A stretch of DNA of 21,119 bases from JAXFPC01 sp034180005 (GTDB lineage Bacteria; Bacillota; Negativicutes; Acidaminococcales; Acidaminococcaceae): positions 1 to 21,119 of the forward strand of contig JAXFPC010000003.1 in assembly GCA_034180005.1 (NCBI GenBank). Reading direction: 5' to 3'. The translations under genes were made by a program, and so were the position numbers. The notes beneath the pieces were generated by a model that was given only the letters and a program-made list of their open reading frames with translations, had not been told where the DNA came from and did not search any database. Shown piece after piece: positions 1 through 7,391 of the stretch. Each line of letters opens with the position of its first letter. Position 1 is the first letter of the stretch.

Positions 1-141
1 ATGGTAATGCCCGGAGACAACGTAACGATGAAGGTAGAGCTGATCACCCCGATCGCTATCGAAAAAGGACTGCGTTTCGCTATCCGTGAAGGTGGCCGTA
101 CAGTAGGCGCAGGCGTTGTTGCTGAAGTAGAAGAGAAATAA
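1..141 (+). CDS. tuf: Elongation factor Tu, C-terminal 46 residues (partial)
   Basis: The window opens in the middle of this gene. The frame beginning at base 1 reads MVMPGDNVTMKVELITPIA and ends GRTVGAGVVAEVEEK before TAA at 139-141. This is the conserved end of EF-Tu domain 3, the beta-barrel that together with domain 1 holds aminoacyl-tRNA. EF-Tu is the GTPase that delivers aminoacyl-tRNA to the ribosomal A site. The GTPase domain lies upstream of the window. Its position just before rpsJ is the usual str-S10 junction in bacteria. The acidic ending (EVEEK) replaces the more usual hydrophobic ending, but nothing suggests damage. Confidence 0.96.
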   Translation: MVMPGDNVTMKVELITPIAIEKGLRFAIREGGRTVGAGVVAEVEEK

Positions 142-154
142 TTACAGTTCCCTG

Positions 155-187
155 ATATGAGGGGGCGTTTAGTCCCCCTCATATTCT
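155..187 (+). terminator. Hairpin terminator or attenuator between tuf and rpsJ
   Basis: A perfect 11-bp stem is formed by 155-165 (ATATGAGGGGG) and 174-184 (CCCCCTCATAT) with an 8-nt loop. The run after it is TCTTATGTTTGT, a poor T tract. It starts 13 nt after the tuf stop, so it is probably the tuf terminator, but the weak T tract suggests partial read-through into the S10 unit. Confidence 0.7.
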
Positions 188-303
188 TATGTTTGTAAGT
201 ATGGCCCTGCGATGATGTGAGAGGTTGCTTGCCTGGAAGACAGGGAGATTTTCACGGAGTATGTCCGTTCAAAGAAACTGGGCGATTAGGAGGAAAACAT
301 TTA
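188..303 (+). other. Leader region upstream of rpsJ
   Basis: This non-coding stretch lies between the tuf terminator and rpsJ. It contains only small hairpins, for example ACGGA (254-258) with TCCGT (264-268), and the rpsJ Shine-Dalgarno AGGAGG (288-293). I found no convincing -35/-10 pair. A reading frame can be extended upstream of rpsJ into this region, but it has no family similarity and ignores the good Shine-Dalgarno. An S10 promoter and an L4-responsive leader are possible here but not demonstrable by eye. Confidence 0.4.
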
Positions 304-615
304 ATGGCGAAGTCACAAAAGATTAGAATACGCCTGAAAGCGTATGATCACAAAGCGCTTGATCAAAGCGCCGCAAAGATCGTAGAAACCGCAAAACGCA
401 CCGGCGCACAGGTTTCCGGTCCGATTCCGCTTCCGACGGAGAAGAACATTTACACTATTCTGCGTTCACCCCATGTAAACAAGGATTCCCGTGAGCAGTT
501 TGAAATGCGTACTCACAAAAGACTTGTTGACATTCTGGAGCCTACAGCTAAGACTGTCGATGCTTTGATGCGTCTTGACCTTCCCGCTGGCGTAGATATT
601 GAGATTAAGGTTTAA
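304..615 (+). CDS. rpsJ: 30S ribosomal protein S10
   Basis: S10 (NusE) is a small-subunit head protein and also the NusB partner in transcription antitermination. The 103-residue product begins MAKSQKIRIRLKAYDHK and carries the family landmarks GPIPLPTEK and SPHVNKDSREQFEMRTHK, ending GVDIEIKV. The start at 304 is chosen because AGGAGG lies 10 nt upstream and the protein then has standard length; an in-frame upstream extension would add 29 unrelated residues. It is the first gene of the S10 unit and is followed by rplC after 15 nt. Confidence 0.98.
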   Translation: MAKSQKIRIRLKAYDHKALDQSAAKIVETAKRTGAQVSGPIPLPTEKNIYTILRSPHVNKDSREQFEMRTHKRLVDILEPTAKTVDALMRLDLPAGVDIEIKV

Positions 616-630
616 GGGGAGGTGCAATGA

Positions 631-1272
631 ATGGCTAAAGGTATTTTAGGCAAAAAACTGGGCATGACCCAAATTTTTGAAGCCGACGGCAGACTTATCC
701 CTGTAACCGTTGTAGAAGCAGGTCCTTGCATCGTGCTTCAAAATAAATCCGAAGAAACAGACGGATATAACGCTGTACAGCTCGGTTTTGGCGAAGTTAA
801 AGAAAAGCACACTACCAAACCGATGCAGGGTCACTTCGAAAAAGCCGGCGTAACTCCGGTTAAATTCGTAAGAGAGCTGCGTTTGTCCGCTCCTTCTGAA
901 TATACAGTAGGTCAAAAAATTGCAGCTGATATTTTTGCTGCAGGAGAATTGGTAGACGTAAGCGGTGTATCCCGCGGTAAAGGTTTCGCAGGTACCATTA
1001 AAAGACATAATTTTGCTCGCGGTCCTATGAAACACGGTTCCAAATCTCATCGTGAACCCGGCTCCATGGGTCCTATGCATTCAGGCCCCGGCGGTCGCGT
1101 TATCAAAGGCAAGAAATTGCCGGGACGTATGGGTTCCGCAAATGTTACCGTTCAGCGTCTTACAGTCGTAAAAGTTGACGCGGAACGCAATCTTATTTTG
1201 GTTAAAGGTGCCATTCCCGGCGCTACCGGTTCTTTCGTAGTAGTTAAAGAAACCGTAAAACCGAAGAAATAA
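631..1272 (+). CDS. rplC: 50S ribosomal protein L3
   Basis: L3 binds 23S rRNA early in assembly and reaches toward the peptidyl transferase centre. The 213-residue protein starts MAKGILGKKLGMTQIF and has the central extension with KRHNFARGPMKHGSKSHR at about 124-141, followed by the GKKLPGRMGSANVTVQ motif at 160-175. It uses GGGGAGGTG just upstream; a nearer out-of-frame ATG at 627 is ignored. The position where enterobacterial L3 carries a methylated glutamine has no Gln here, so that modification is unlikely. Length and context are normal for the second gene of the S10 unit. Confidence 0.98.
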   Translation: MAKGILGKKLGMTQIFEADGRLIPVTVVEAGPCIVLQNKSEETDGYNAVQLGFGEVKEKHTTKPMQGHFEKAGVTPVKFVRELRLSAPSEYTVGQKIAADIFAAGELVDVSGVSRGKGFAGTIKRHNFARGPMKHGSKSHREPGSMGPMHSGPGGRVIKGKKLPGRMGSANVTVQRLTVVKVDAERNLILVKGAIPGATGSFVVVKETVKPKK

Positions 1273-1304
1273 TAAGATAAGAGAAAGAAAGGAGGATGCT
1301 TCTA

Positions 1305-1931
1305 ATGCCGAAGTTATCAGTATATAATCTCTCCGGTGCAGTTACCGGCGAAATAGAATTAAATAACGACGTATTTGGCGCAGAATTTAACGAAGCGCTT
1401 GTTCATCAGGCTATCGTTATGCAGCTGGCTAATCAGCGCCAAGGTACTTCCGCAACGAAAACCCGTGGCATGGTGCGCGGCGGTGGCCGTAAACCATGGA
1501 GACAAAAAGGCACTGGCCGCGCTCGCAGCGGTTCCAACAGCTCTCCTGTATGGGTTGGCGGCGGTACCACTTTCGGACCTCAGCCTCGCAGCTATGCTAA
1601 AAAAATGCCTCGTAAGGCTCGCCGTTTGGCCCTTTGCTGTGCATTGTCCGCAAAAGTTGCTGCAGATGAGCTGGTGGTGATTGAAGGCTTGGCTTTTGAC
1701 GCTCCCAAAACTAAGAATGTTGCAGAAATGCTGAAAAATTTCGAAGCTTACGAAAAGAAAGCTTTGTTTATAACCGACGGTTCCAATGAGAACGTGGACC
1801 TTTCCGCACGTAACCTGCCGAAAGTTACCACTATCACTAACATGGGACTGAATTGCTTTGATATTCTCAACAGCAACAAGGTGTTCCTCGCCAAAGAGGT
1901 AGTTGAAAAAATTGAGGAGGTGCTCGCATAA
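1305..1931 (+). CDS. rplD: 50S ribosomal protein L4
   Basis: L4 lines the polypeptide exit tunnel and in some bacteria represses its own operon. The 208-residue product begins MPKLSVYNLSGAV. Its tunnel-lining loop, with KPWRQKGTGRAR at about 63-74, is intact. The upstream in-frame ATG at 1296 overlaps the Shine-Dalgarno GGAGG (1291-1295), so the start is placed at 1305, which also gives the conserved N-terminus. The stop overlaps the rplW start by one base (TAATG), suggesting translational coupling. No tunnel-loop substitution associated with macrolide resistance is obvious. Confidence 0.97.
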   Translation: MPKLSVYNLSGAVTGEIELNNDVFGAEFNEALVHQAIVMQLANQRQGTSATKTRGMVRGGGRKPWRQKGTGRARSGSNSSPVWVGGGTTFGPQPRSYAKKMPRKARRLALCCALSAKVAADELVVIEGLAFDAPKTKNVAEMLKNFEAYEKKALFITDGSNENVDLSARNLPKVTTITNMGLNCFDILNSNKVFLAKEVVEKIEEVLA

Positions 1932-2221
1932 TGGCTGCTAATCCTCGCGACTTATTGATTCGCCCCATTATTACGGAGAAAAGCTCTCAGCTGATGGAGC
2001 AGAACAAATATACTTTCCAGGTTCCGCTGGATGCTAACAAAGTAGAGATCCGCCAGGCCGTTGAAGCTGTTTTCGGCGTGAAAGTATTGAGTGTAAACAC
2101 TGTTCGTGTACTGGGAAAAACCAAGCGCATGGGCAAGTATGTTGGCAAACGTTCCGATTATAAGAAAGCAATCGTGAAGCTTGCTGAAGGCAATACGATT
2201 CCCCTTTTCGAAGGAATGTAA
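1931..2221 (+). CDS. rplW: 50S ribosomal protein L23
   Basis: L23 sits at the tunnel exit and is the docking site for trigger factor and the signal recognition particle. The 96-residue protein starts MAANPRDLLIRPIITEKS, the usual L23 opening, and contains KYTFQVPLDANKVEIRQAVE and the basic GKTKRMGKYVGKRSDYKKA region. The ATG shares its first base with the rplD stop codon. The Shine-Dalgarno GAGGAGGTG lies inside the end of rplD. Confidence 0.97.
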   Translation: MAANPRDLLIRPIITEKSSQLMEQNKYTFQVPLDANKVEIRQAVEAVFGVKVLSVNTVRVLGKTKRMGKYVGKRSDYKKAIVKLAEGNTIPLFEGM

Positions 2222-2249
2222 TTAACGTAATATGAGGAGGTCAAGTTAA

Positions 2250-3080
2250 ATGGCTATTAAAAGCTTTAATCCGTATTCTCCTTCCAGACGCTTTATTACT
2301 GTGTCTGCCTTCGAAGAGATTACGACTGATAAGCCTTATCGTCCGCTTGTGGAAAAACTCCAAAAGCATGCCGGACGTAACAATACAGGCAAAATGACTG
2401 TTCGCCATCAGGGCGGCGGCCACAAAAGACAATATCGTATCATTGACTTCAAGCGCAATAAAGACGGTATCCCGGCTAAAGTGCAAACCATTGAATACGA
2501 TCCCAACCGTAATGCGCGTATCGCACTGATAAGCTATCTTGACGGCGAGAAGCGTTACATCCTCGCTCCTCTTGATTTGAAAGTGGGCGACATGGTGGAA
2601 AGCGGTCCGGAAGCTGATATTAAAATCGGTAACTGCCTGCCGCTGAAAAACATTCCCTTGGGTACTACGGTTCACAACATTGAAATGAAAATCGGTAAAG
2701 GCGGCCAGCTGGCTCGCAGCGCCGGTACTTCCGCTCAGCTCATGGCTAAAGAGGGAGACTACGCTCTGCTCCGTCTGCCTTCCGGTGAAATCCGCAAGGT
2801 GCATATCAACTGTCGTGCTACTGTCGGCATGGTAGGCAACATTGATGCCGAAAACATCTGCATCGGTAAAGCCGGCCGCAGCCGTTGGCTGGGTATCCGT
2901 CCTGGAAACCGCGGCGTTGTTATGAATCCTAACGACCATCCGCACGGCGGTGGTGAAGGTCACTCTCCTGTCGGCCGCAAGCGTCCTGTTACGCCTTGGG
3001 GCAAATGTGCTTTCGGTACTCGTACCCGTAAAGAAAAGAAAGCTTCAAGCAGGTTGATCGTTAAACGTAGAACAAAATAA
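2250..3080 (+). CDS. rplB: 50S ribosomal protein L2
   Basis: L2 is needed for subunit association and for peptidyl transferase activity. The 276-residue protein starts MAIKSFNPYSPSRRF, has the OB-fold and SH3-like domains expected of the family (VRHQGGGHKRQYR near 51-63), and ends in a basic tail. The strictly conserved motif NDHPHGGGEG is at 228-237; its first histidine corresponds to the functionally important His229 of E. coli L2. GAGGAGG precedes the ATG. Everything matches a full-length functional gene. Confidence 0.98.
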   Translation: MAIKSFNPYSPSRRFITVSAFEEITTDKPYRPLVEKLQKHAGRNNTGKMTVRHQGGGHKRQYRIIDFKRNKDGIPAKVQTIEYDPNRNARIALISYLDGEKRYILAPLDLKVGDMVESGPEADIKIGNCLPLKNIPLGTTVHNIEMKIGKGGQLARSAGTSAQLMAKEGDYALLRLPSGEIRKVHINCRATVGMVGNIDAENICIGKAGRSRWLGIRPGNRGVVMNPNDHPHGGGEGHSPVGRKRPVTPWGKCAFGTRTRKEKKASSRLIVKRRTK

Positions 3081-3111
3081 TTAACAGGATAAGAGAAAGG
3101 AGGCTAACCTA

Positions 3112-3387
3112 GTGTCCAGATCAGTTAAAAAAGGACCTTATGTCCATGCAAGTCTTCTGAAAAAGATCGACGTGCTGAATGCCGCTAACGATAAAAAAGT
3201 AGTAAAGACCTGGTCCCGCAGCTCTACAATCATTCCGTCTTTCGTAGGTCATACTATCGCGGTGCATGACGGACGCAAACATGTTCCGGTGTTCATCACC
3301 GAGGATATGGTAGGCCATAAATTGGGAGAATTTGCTCCTACTCGTACATATAAAGGTCACGCAGATAAGACCACCGGTTTAAAATAA
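3112..3387 (+). CDS. rpsS: 30S ribosomal protein S19
   Basis: S19 is in the head of the 30S subunit, near the A-site finger and S13. The 91-residue protein starts MSRSVKKGPYV and ends in the conserved GEFAPTRTYKGH region. Translation begins at GTG, with AAAGGAGG about 9 nt upstream; no better ATG exists in this frame. It sits between rplB and rplV as in nearly all bacteria. Confidence 0.97.
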   Translation: MSRSVKKGPYVHASLLKKIDVLNAANDKKVVKTWSRSSTIIPSFVGHTIAVHDGRKHVPVFITEDMVGHKLGEFAPTRTYKGHADKTTGLK

Positions 3388-3408
3388 GGGGAAAGGGGGC
3401 ACAATAAC

Positions 3409-3741
3409 ATGGAAGCAAAAGCAATTGCAAGATATGTCCGCATTGCGCCGCGCAAAGTGCGCATCGTAATCAATCTCATTCGCGGCAAAGCTGTCGGTGA
3501 GGCATTGGCGATCCTCAAACATACCCCTAAGGTTGGTTCTGAGGTAATCGAGAAAGTTCTGCTCAGCGCTGTTGCCAACGCTGAACATAACTATGATATG
3601 AACGTGGATAACCTTGTGGTATCCAGCTGCTTCGTAGATCAAGGTCCGACGATGAAACGTATTCATCCTCGTTCCCGCGGACAGGCGTTCAAAATTTTGA
3701 AACGTTCCTGCCACGTTACCGTAGCAGTTAAAGAGAAATAA
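3409..3741 (+). CDS. rplV: 50S ribosomal protein L22
   Basis: L22 spans the large subunit and its long beta-hairpin lines the exit tunnel opposite L4. The 110-residue product begins MEAKAIARYVRIAPRKVR and has the hairpin tip TMKRIHPRSRGQA at about 81-93 in intact form. An unusual Cys pair (C74 and C101) flanks that region. AAAGGGGGC lies upstream of the ATG. Order and spacing are standard. Confidence 0.97.
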   Translation: MEAKAIARYVRIAPRKVRIVINLIRGKAVGEALAILKHTPKVGSEVIEKVLLSAVANAEHNYDMNVDNLVVSSCFVDQGPTMKRIHPRSRGQAFKILKRSCHVTVAVKEK

Positions 3742-3768
3742 TATCCCGAAAGAAGGAGGGTACAGACA

Positions 3769-4437
3769 GTGGGCCAAAAAGTCAATCCGCACGGTCTCCG
3801 CGTCGGCGTTATCAAAGGATGGGATTCCAAATGGTACGCTGATAAAGATTATGAAAAATTTCTGTTGGAAGATATCAAAATTCGTGAATTTATAAAAGAA
3901 AAACTGTTTTTGTCCGGCATTTCCAAGGTTGAGATCGAACGTGCTTCCGATAAAGCACGCATTTCCATCTACACAGCTAAACCGGGCATGGTAATCGGTC
4001 GTCAAGGCAGCAACATCGAACTGCTGAAATCCGACCTCGCCAAAATGACAGAGAGTAAGATTGATATCAACATTATCGAGGTTAAAACCCCGGATTTGGA
4101 CGCAACCTTGGTTGCAGAGAATATCGCAGCTCAGTTGGAACGCCGTATCGCTTTCCGTCGCGCCATGAAACAGTGCGTAGGACGTACAATGCGTATGGGC
4201 GCTAAAGGTATCAAGATTACCTGCGGCGGACGTTTGGGCGGCGCCGAGATTGCGCGCAGCGAAAGCTATCGCGAAGGCAGCATTCCTCTGCATACTCTGC
4301 GTGCCGATATCGATTACGGTACAGCGGAAGCTCATACAACTTACGGCCGCATCGGCGTAAAAGTATGGATTTACAAAGGCGAAGTCCTTCCTGAAAGCAA
4401 AGAGGCGGCTAAAGCTGCTCCGGCAAAGGAGGCGTAA
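3769..4437 (+). CDS. rpsC: 30S ribosomal protein S3
   Basis: S3 helps form the mRNA entry channel and has helicase-like function with S4 and S5. The 222-residue protein starts with GTG (MGQKVNPHGLRVGVIK). The KH domain has its GxxG loop as GRQG at 77-80, followed by the C-terminal S3 domain with GRLGGAEIARSE. The tail is Ala/Lys/Glu-rich. The rplP Shine-Dalgarno (AAAGGAGG) is embedded in its final codons, tying the two genes together. AGAAGGAGGG precedes its own start. Confidence 0.97.
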   Translation: MGQKVNPHGLRVGVIKGWDSKWYADKDYEKFLLEDIKIREFIKEKLFLSGISKVEIERASDKARISIYTAKPGMVIGRQGSNIELLKSDLAKMTESKIDINIIEVKTPDLDATLVAENIAAQLERRIAFRRAMKQCVGRTMRMGAKGIKITCGGRLGGAEIARSESYREGSIPLHTLRADIDYGTAEAHTTYGRIGVKVWIYKGEVLPESKEAAKAAPAKEA

Positions 4438-4443
4438 ACGGAT

Positions 4444-4896
4444 ATGTTATTACCGAAGAGAGTTAAACATCGTAAACAACATAGAGGTCGTATGACCGGC
4501 CGTGCTATGCGCGGTAATAAGATCGCTCACGGCGATTTCGGTCTGGTTGCTTTGGAGCCAGCTTGGATCACCAATCGCCAGATTGAAGCTGCCCGTATTG
4601 CTATGACTCGTTATATCAAACGTGGCGGTCAAGTATGGATTCAAATTTTCCCGGATAAACCGATCACTGCAAAACCGGCTGAAACTCGTATGGGTTCCGG
4701 TAAAGGTTCTCCGGAGTACTGGGTAGCAGTAGTAAAGCCTGGTCGCGTTATGTTCGAGATGGACGGTGTCAGCGAAGAAGTGGCTAAAGAAGCAATGCGT
4801 CTTGCCAGCCACAAATTGCCTATCAAATGCAAATTTGTGACCCGCGCGCAACAGGAAGCTGAAGCTGCCGCACAAGAAAAGGGTGGTGAAGCTTAA
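4444..4896 (+). CDS. rplP: 50S ribosomal protein L16
   Basis: L16 shapes the A-site tRNA corridor of the large subunit. The 150-residue protein starts MLLPKRVKHRKQHRG and contains RMGSGKGSPEYWVA at 82-95; the arginine is the residue hydroxylated in some bacteria. It is several residues longer than typical family members (about 136-145) because of an Ala/Gln/Glu-rich tail after residue 135. The stop overlaps the rpmC ATG by one base. Confidence 0.97.
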   Translation: MLLPKRVKHRKQHRGRMTGRAMRGNKIAHGDFGLVALEPAWITNRQIEAARIAMTRYIKRGGQVWIQIFPDKPITAKPAETRMGSGKGSPEYWVAVVKPGRVMFEMDGVSEEVAKEAMRLASHKLPIKCKFVTRAQQEAEAAAQEKGGEA

Positions 4897-5090
4897 TGAA
4901 AACAACAGAGATTCGCGAGCTGTCTGCTGCTGAATTGGACAGCAAATTATCCAGCTTGAAAGAGGAACTCTTCAACCTGCGTTTTCAAATGGCAACCGGT
5001 CAATGTGAAAATCCGATGAAAATTCGTGATGTAAAAAAATCCATTGCCCGTATCAAAACAATCCAACGCGAACGCGAACTGAAGGCTTAA
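4896..5090 (+). CDS. rpmC: 50S ribosomal protein L29
   Basis: L29 is a small two-helix protein beside L23 at the tunnel exit. The 64-residue protein reads MKTTEIRELSAAELDSKL with the family signature ELFNLRFQMATGQ in the middle and a basic C-terminal helix with IARIKTIQRERE. The start codon overlaps the end of rplP (TTAATG), with GGGTGG as a weak Shine-Dalgarno, so coupling to rplP is likely. Confidence 0.96.
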   Translation: MKTTEIRELSAAELDSKLSSLKEELFNLRFQMATGQCENPMKIRDVKKSIARIKTIQRERELKA

Positions 5091-5130
5091 AGCTTGATTT
5101 GTTTTGCAGTATAACAAGGAGGAAACAGTC

Positions 5131-5391
5131 GTGACCGAAGAAAGAAACACGCGTGTTACCCGTATTGGTAAAGTTGTCAGCGATAAAATGCAGAAAACTG
5201 TAGTAGTTGCAGTAGAACGTTTCGTTCAGCATCCGCTGTACAAAAAAGGCGTACAACACACTATTAAATTTAAGGCTCATGATGAAAATAACGAAGCTCA
5301 TATCGGCGACGTAGTTGAAATTATGCAAACTCGTCCTCTGTCTAAGGATAAATGCTGGCGCGTTATTGAAATTTTAGAGCGTGCAAAATAA
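5131..5391 (+). CDS. rpsQ: 30S ribosomal protein S17
   Basis: S17 is an OB-fold protein that binds 16S rRNA early in assembly. The 86-residue product begins MTEERNTRVTRIGKVVSDKM and has HPLYKKG and a C-terminal GDVVEIMQTRPLSKDK. The start is set at GTG 5131, preceded by AAGGAGG (5116-5122) at 8 nt. An in-frame TTG at 5104 would add nine residues, but it lies upstream of that Shine-Dalgarno and has no ribosome binding site of its own. Confidence 0.95.
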   Translation: MTEERNTRVTRIGKVVSDKMQKTVVVAVERFVQHPLYKKGVQHTIKFKAHDENNEAHIGDVVEIMQTRPLSKDKCWRVIEILERAK

Positions 5392-5393
5392 TG

Positions 5394-5413
5394 TTTGCCG
5401 ATAGTTCGGCAAA
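5394..5413 (+). promoter_or_regulatory. Hairpin abutting the rplN ribosome binding site
   Basis: TTTGCCGA (5394-5401) and TCGGCAAA (5406-5413) form a perfect 8-bp stem with the 4-nt loop TAGT. The last A residues of the right arm are the start of the AAAGGAGGG Shine-Dalgarno of rplN. There is no T tract, so it is not an intrinsic terminator. It could modulate rplN initiation, serve as a processing or protein-binding site, or simply be chance; no function is demonstrated. Confidence 0.45.
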
Positions 5414-5425
5414 GGAGGGAAATCC

Positions 5426-5794
5426 ATGATACAACAACAAACTATCCTTAATGTTGGTGACAATACCGGCGCTAAGAAGGTTATGTGTATCCGTGTATTA
5501 GGCGGTTCTTACCGTAGGTATGCTAATATCGGTGACGTTATCGTGTGTGCTGTTAAGGATGCATCACCCGGTGGCGTTGTAAAAAAAGGTGACGTAGTTA
5601 AAGCAGTTGTTGTACGTTCTGTAAAGGGCGTACGTCGTCAGGACGGTTCCTATATCCGCTTTGACGAAAACGCGGCAGTTGTGATTAAAGATGACAAGAG
5701 CCCGCGCGGCACTCGTATCTTTGGGCCTGTTGCTCGTGAATTGCGCGAAAAAGACTTCATGAAAATTATTTCTCTGGCACCGGAAGTGCTGTAA
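5426..5794 (+). CDS. rplN: 50S ribosomal protein L14
   Basis: L14 forms part of intersubunit bridges with 16S rRNA and is the binding site of the silencing factor RsfS. The 122-residue protein starts MIQQQTILNVGDNTGAKKV and ends with SPRGTRIFGPVARELR and the usual short tail. AAAGGAGGG precedes the ATG, directly after the 8-bp hairpin at 5394-5413. It opens the classical spc section of the cluster. Confidence 0.98.
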   Translation: MIQQQTILNVGDNTGAKKVMCIRVLGGSYRRYANIGDVIVCAVKDASPGGVVKKGDVVKAVVVRSVKGVRRQDGSYIRFDENAAVVIKDDKSPRGTRIFGPVARELREKDFMKIISLAPEVL

Positions 5795-5831
5795 GAAATT
5801 TAATAACGCACTGTAAGGAGGTGTTCTTGAC

Positions 5832-6161
5832 ATGGCAAATGCTGTAAAGCTGCATGTTAAAAAAGGCGATACCGTTCTTGTTCTGTCCGGTAAGGATAAA
5901 GGCAAGCAGGGTAAGATCGTTGAAGCTCTGCCGAAGAAAGCAAAGGTTGTTGTCGAAGGCGTAAATCAGGTGAAACGTCATACCAAACCGTCTCAGGCAA
6001 ATCCTCAAGGCGGCATCATCACGAAAGAAGCTCCGTTGGCAGCTTCCAAAGTAATGTTGGTTTGCCCGGCTTGTAAAAAGGCAACTCGTATTAAAAAGAC
6101 TGAAGCTGCAGGAGCATTCGTAAGAGTATGCAAAAAATGCGGTCAACAGATTGACAAATAA
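5832..6161 (+). CDS. rplX: 50S ribosomal protein L24, zinc-ribbon form
   Basis: L24 initiates large-subunit assembly and lies at the tunnel exit. The 109-residue protein begins MANAVKLHVKKGDTVLV, with the KOW motif covering GKDKGKQGKI at 20-29. The C-terminal part has two CxxC pairs, C78/C81 (CPAC) and C100/C103 (CKKC), which should form a zinc ribbon. This ribbon is absent from enterobacterial L24 but occurs in Firmicutes. TAAGGAGGTG is the ribosome binding site. Confidence 0.97.
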   Translation: MANAVKLHVKKGDTVLVLSGKDKGKQGKIVEALPKKAKVVVEGVNQVKRHTKPSQANPQGGIITKEAPLAASKVMLVCPACKKATRIKKTEAAGAFVRVCKKCGQQIDK

Positions 6162-6186
6162 TTTCCGGGAAAGGAGGAAAAACTGA

Positions 6187-6732
6187 ATGGCAAAGACCAG
6201 ATTGCAAGAAAAATATTTGTCCGAAGTAGTGCCCGCACTGCAGGACAAATTCCAATATAAAAATGTGATGGAAATTCCTAAAATTGAGAAAGTTGTCATC
6301 AACATGGGCGTCGGCGAAGCCGTTGCCAACAGCAAAGCTTTGGAAGCTGCTGTTGCGGATATGACAACAATCGCAGGACAGAAACCTGTAATCACCAAAG
6401 CAAAAAAATCTATCGCAGCATTCAAATTACGTCAGGGAATGCCTTTGGGCGCCAAAGTTACCCTGCGTAGCGACAGGATGTACTACTTCCTGGATAAGCT
6501 GCTCAATCTCGCTCTTCCCCGCGTGCGCGACTTCCGCGGCGTGAGCGCTTCCGCTTTTGACGGCCGTGGCAACTATGCTTTAGGCTTAAAAGAGCAGTTG
6601 ATCTTCCCGGAGATCGATTACGATAAAATCGATAAAGTCCGTGGTATGGACATCATCATCGTTACCACCGCTAAGACTGACGAGGAAGCAAGAGAATTAC
6701 TCAGGCTGCTCGGTATGCCTTTCGGCGCATAA
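6187..6732 (+). CDS. rplE: 50S ribosomal protein L5
   Basis: L5 binds 5S rRNA and contacts P-site tRNA and S13 at the subunit interface. The 181-residue product starts MAKTRLQEKYLSEVVPAL and carries INMGVGEAVANSK, the GQKPVITKAKKSIAAFKLR basic stretch and a DFRGVSASAFDGRGNY motif. The length is within one or two residues of the common family size. AAAGGAGG precedes the ATG. Confidence 0.98.
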   Translation: MAKTRLQEKYLSEVVPALQDKFQYKNVMEIPKIEKVVINMGVGEAVANSKALEAAVADMTTIAGQKPVITKAKKSIAAFKLRQGMPLGAKVTLRSDRMYYFLDKLLNLALPRVRDFRGVSASAFDGRGNYALGLKEQLIFPEIDYDKIDKVRGMDIIIVTTAKTDEEARELLRLLGMPFGA

Positions 6733-6748
6733 GTGAGGAGGGATTGAC

Positions 6749-6934
6749 TTGGCTAAGAAAGCCCTGATTGAAAAATGGAAAAGCGAACCGAAATTTGAAG
6801 TTCGTCACTATAATCGCTGCAAAGTCTGCGGCAGACCTCATGGCTACATGCGCAAATTTGGCATCTGCCGTATCTGCTTCCGTGAATATGCTTATAAAGG
6901 AGCAATTCCGGGCGTGACCAAGGCCAGCTGGTAA
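6749..6934 (+). CDS. rpsN: 30S ribosomal protein S14, zinc-binding type Z
   Basis: S14 is a late-assembling protein of the 30S head. The 61-residue length and the four cysteines C24, C27, C40 and C43 (CKVC, then CRIC) identify the short zinc-binding form rather than the roughly 100-residue zinc-free form. The initiation codon is TTG at 6749, with GAGGAGG 6 nt upstream; the next residues AKKALIEKW match the family N-terminus. Some Gram-positive genomes keep a zinc-free paralogue elsewhere, which this window cannot show. Confidence 0.96.
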   Translation: MAKKALIEKWKSEPKFEVRHYNRCKVCGRPHGYMRKFGICRICFREYAYKGAIPGVTKASW

Positions 6935-6965
6935 GACAGACAAGAAGGAAGGAGGGTACACAAGT

Positions 6966-7364
6966 ATGGTAATGACTGACCCGATCGCTGATATGCTTAC
7001 CCGTATTCGTAATGCAAATTCAGTTCATCACGATAAAGTTGAAATTCCCAGCAGCAAGCTGAAAGTGGCTATTGCTGAAATTCTTAAGGCTGAAGGCTTC
7101 ATTAAAGATTTTGAAGTTAAAGAAGACAATAAGCAGAACGTTCTGCGCGTCAGCCTGAAATACGGCGCCAACAAGGAGAATGTTATCTCCGGACTGAAAC
7201 GTATTTCTAAACCCGGTTTGAGAGTTTACTCTCAGAAGGATCAATTGCCCAGAGTCCTCGGAGGATTGGGCATAGCACTGATTTCCACCTCCCAAGGTCT
7301 GATGACCGATAAAGCTGCCCGCAAGGCAGGTTTGGGCGGAGAAGTGCTTGCATACGTATGGTAA
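6966..7364 (+). CDS. rpsH: 30S ribosomal protein S8
   Basis: S8 is a primary 16S rRNA binder and, in E. coli, the repressor of the spc operon. The 132-residue product reads MVMTDPIADMLTRIRNAN and ends with GLGGEVLAYVW, the usual S8 ending. A second ATG two codons later (6972) would give the commonest family N-terminus (MTDPIADML), but 6966 is better spaced from GGAGGG (6951-6956). STSQGLMTDKAAR near the C-terminus is the conserved RNA-binding region. Confidence 0.97.
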   Translation: MVMTDPIADMLTRIRNANSVHHDKVEIPSSKLKVAIAEILKAEGFIKDFEVKEDNKQNVLRVSLKYGANKENVISGLKRISKPGLRVYSQKDQLPRVLGGLGIALISTSQGLMTDKAARKAGLGGEVLAYVW

Positions 7365-7391
7365 TACTTAAAAGATAGGAGGTGCTCGTAC

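Noticed and set aside
3379..4335. 318-codon open frame on the minus strand opposite rplV and rpsC
   Set aside because: Overlaps two certain ribosomal protein genes; composition is a reverse-complement artefact and no ribosome binding site is apparent.
5827..5832. TTGACA just before rplX as a -35 box
   Set aside because: It overlaps the start codon region and has no -10 partner before the coding sequence; chance match.
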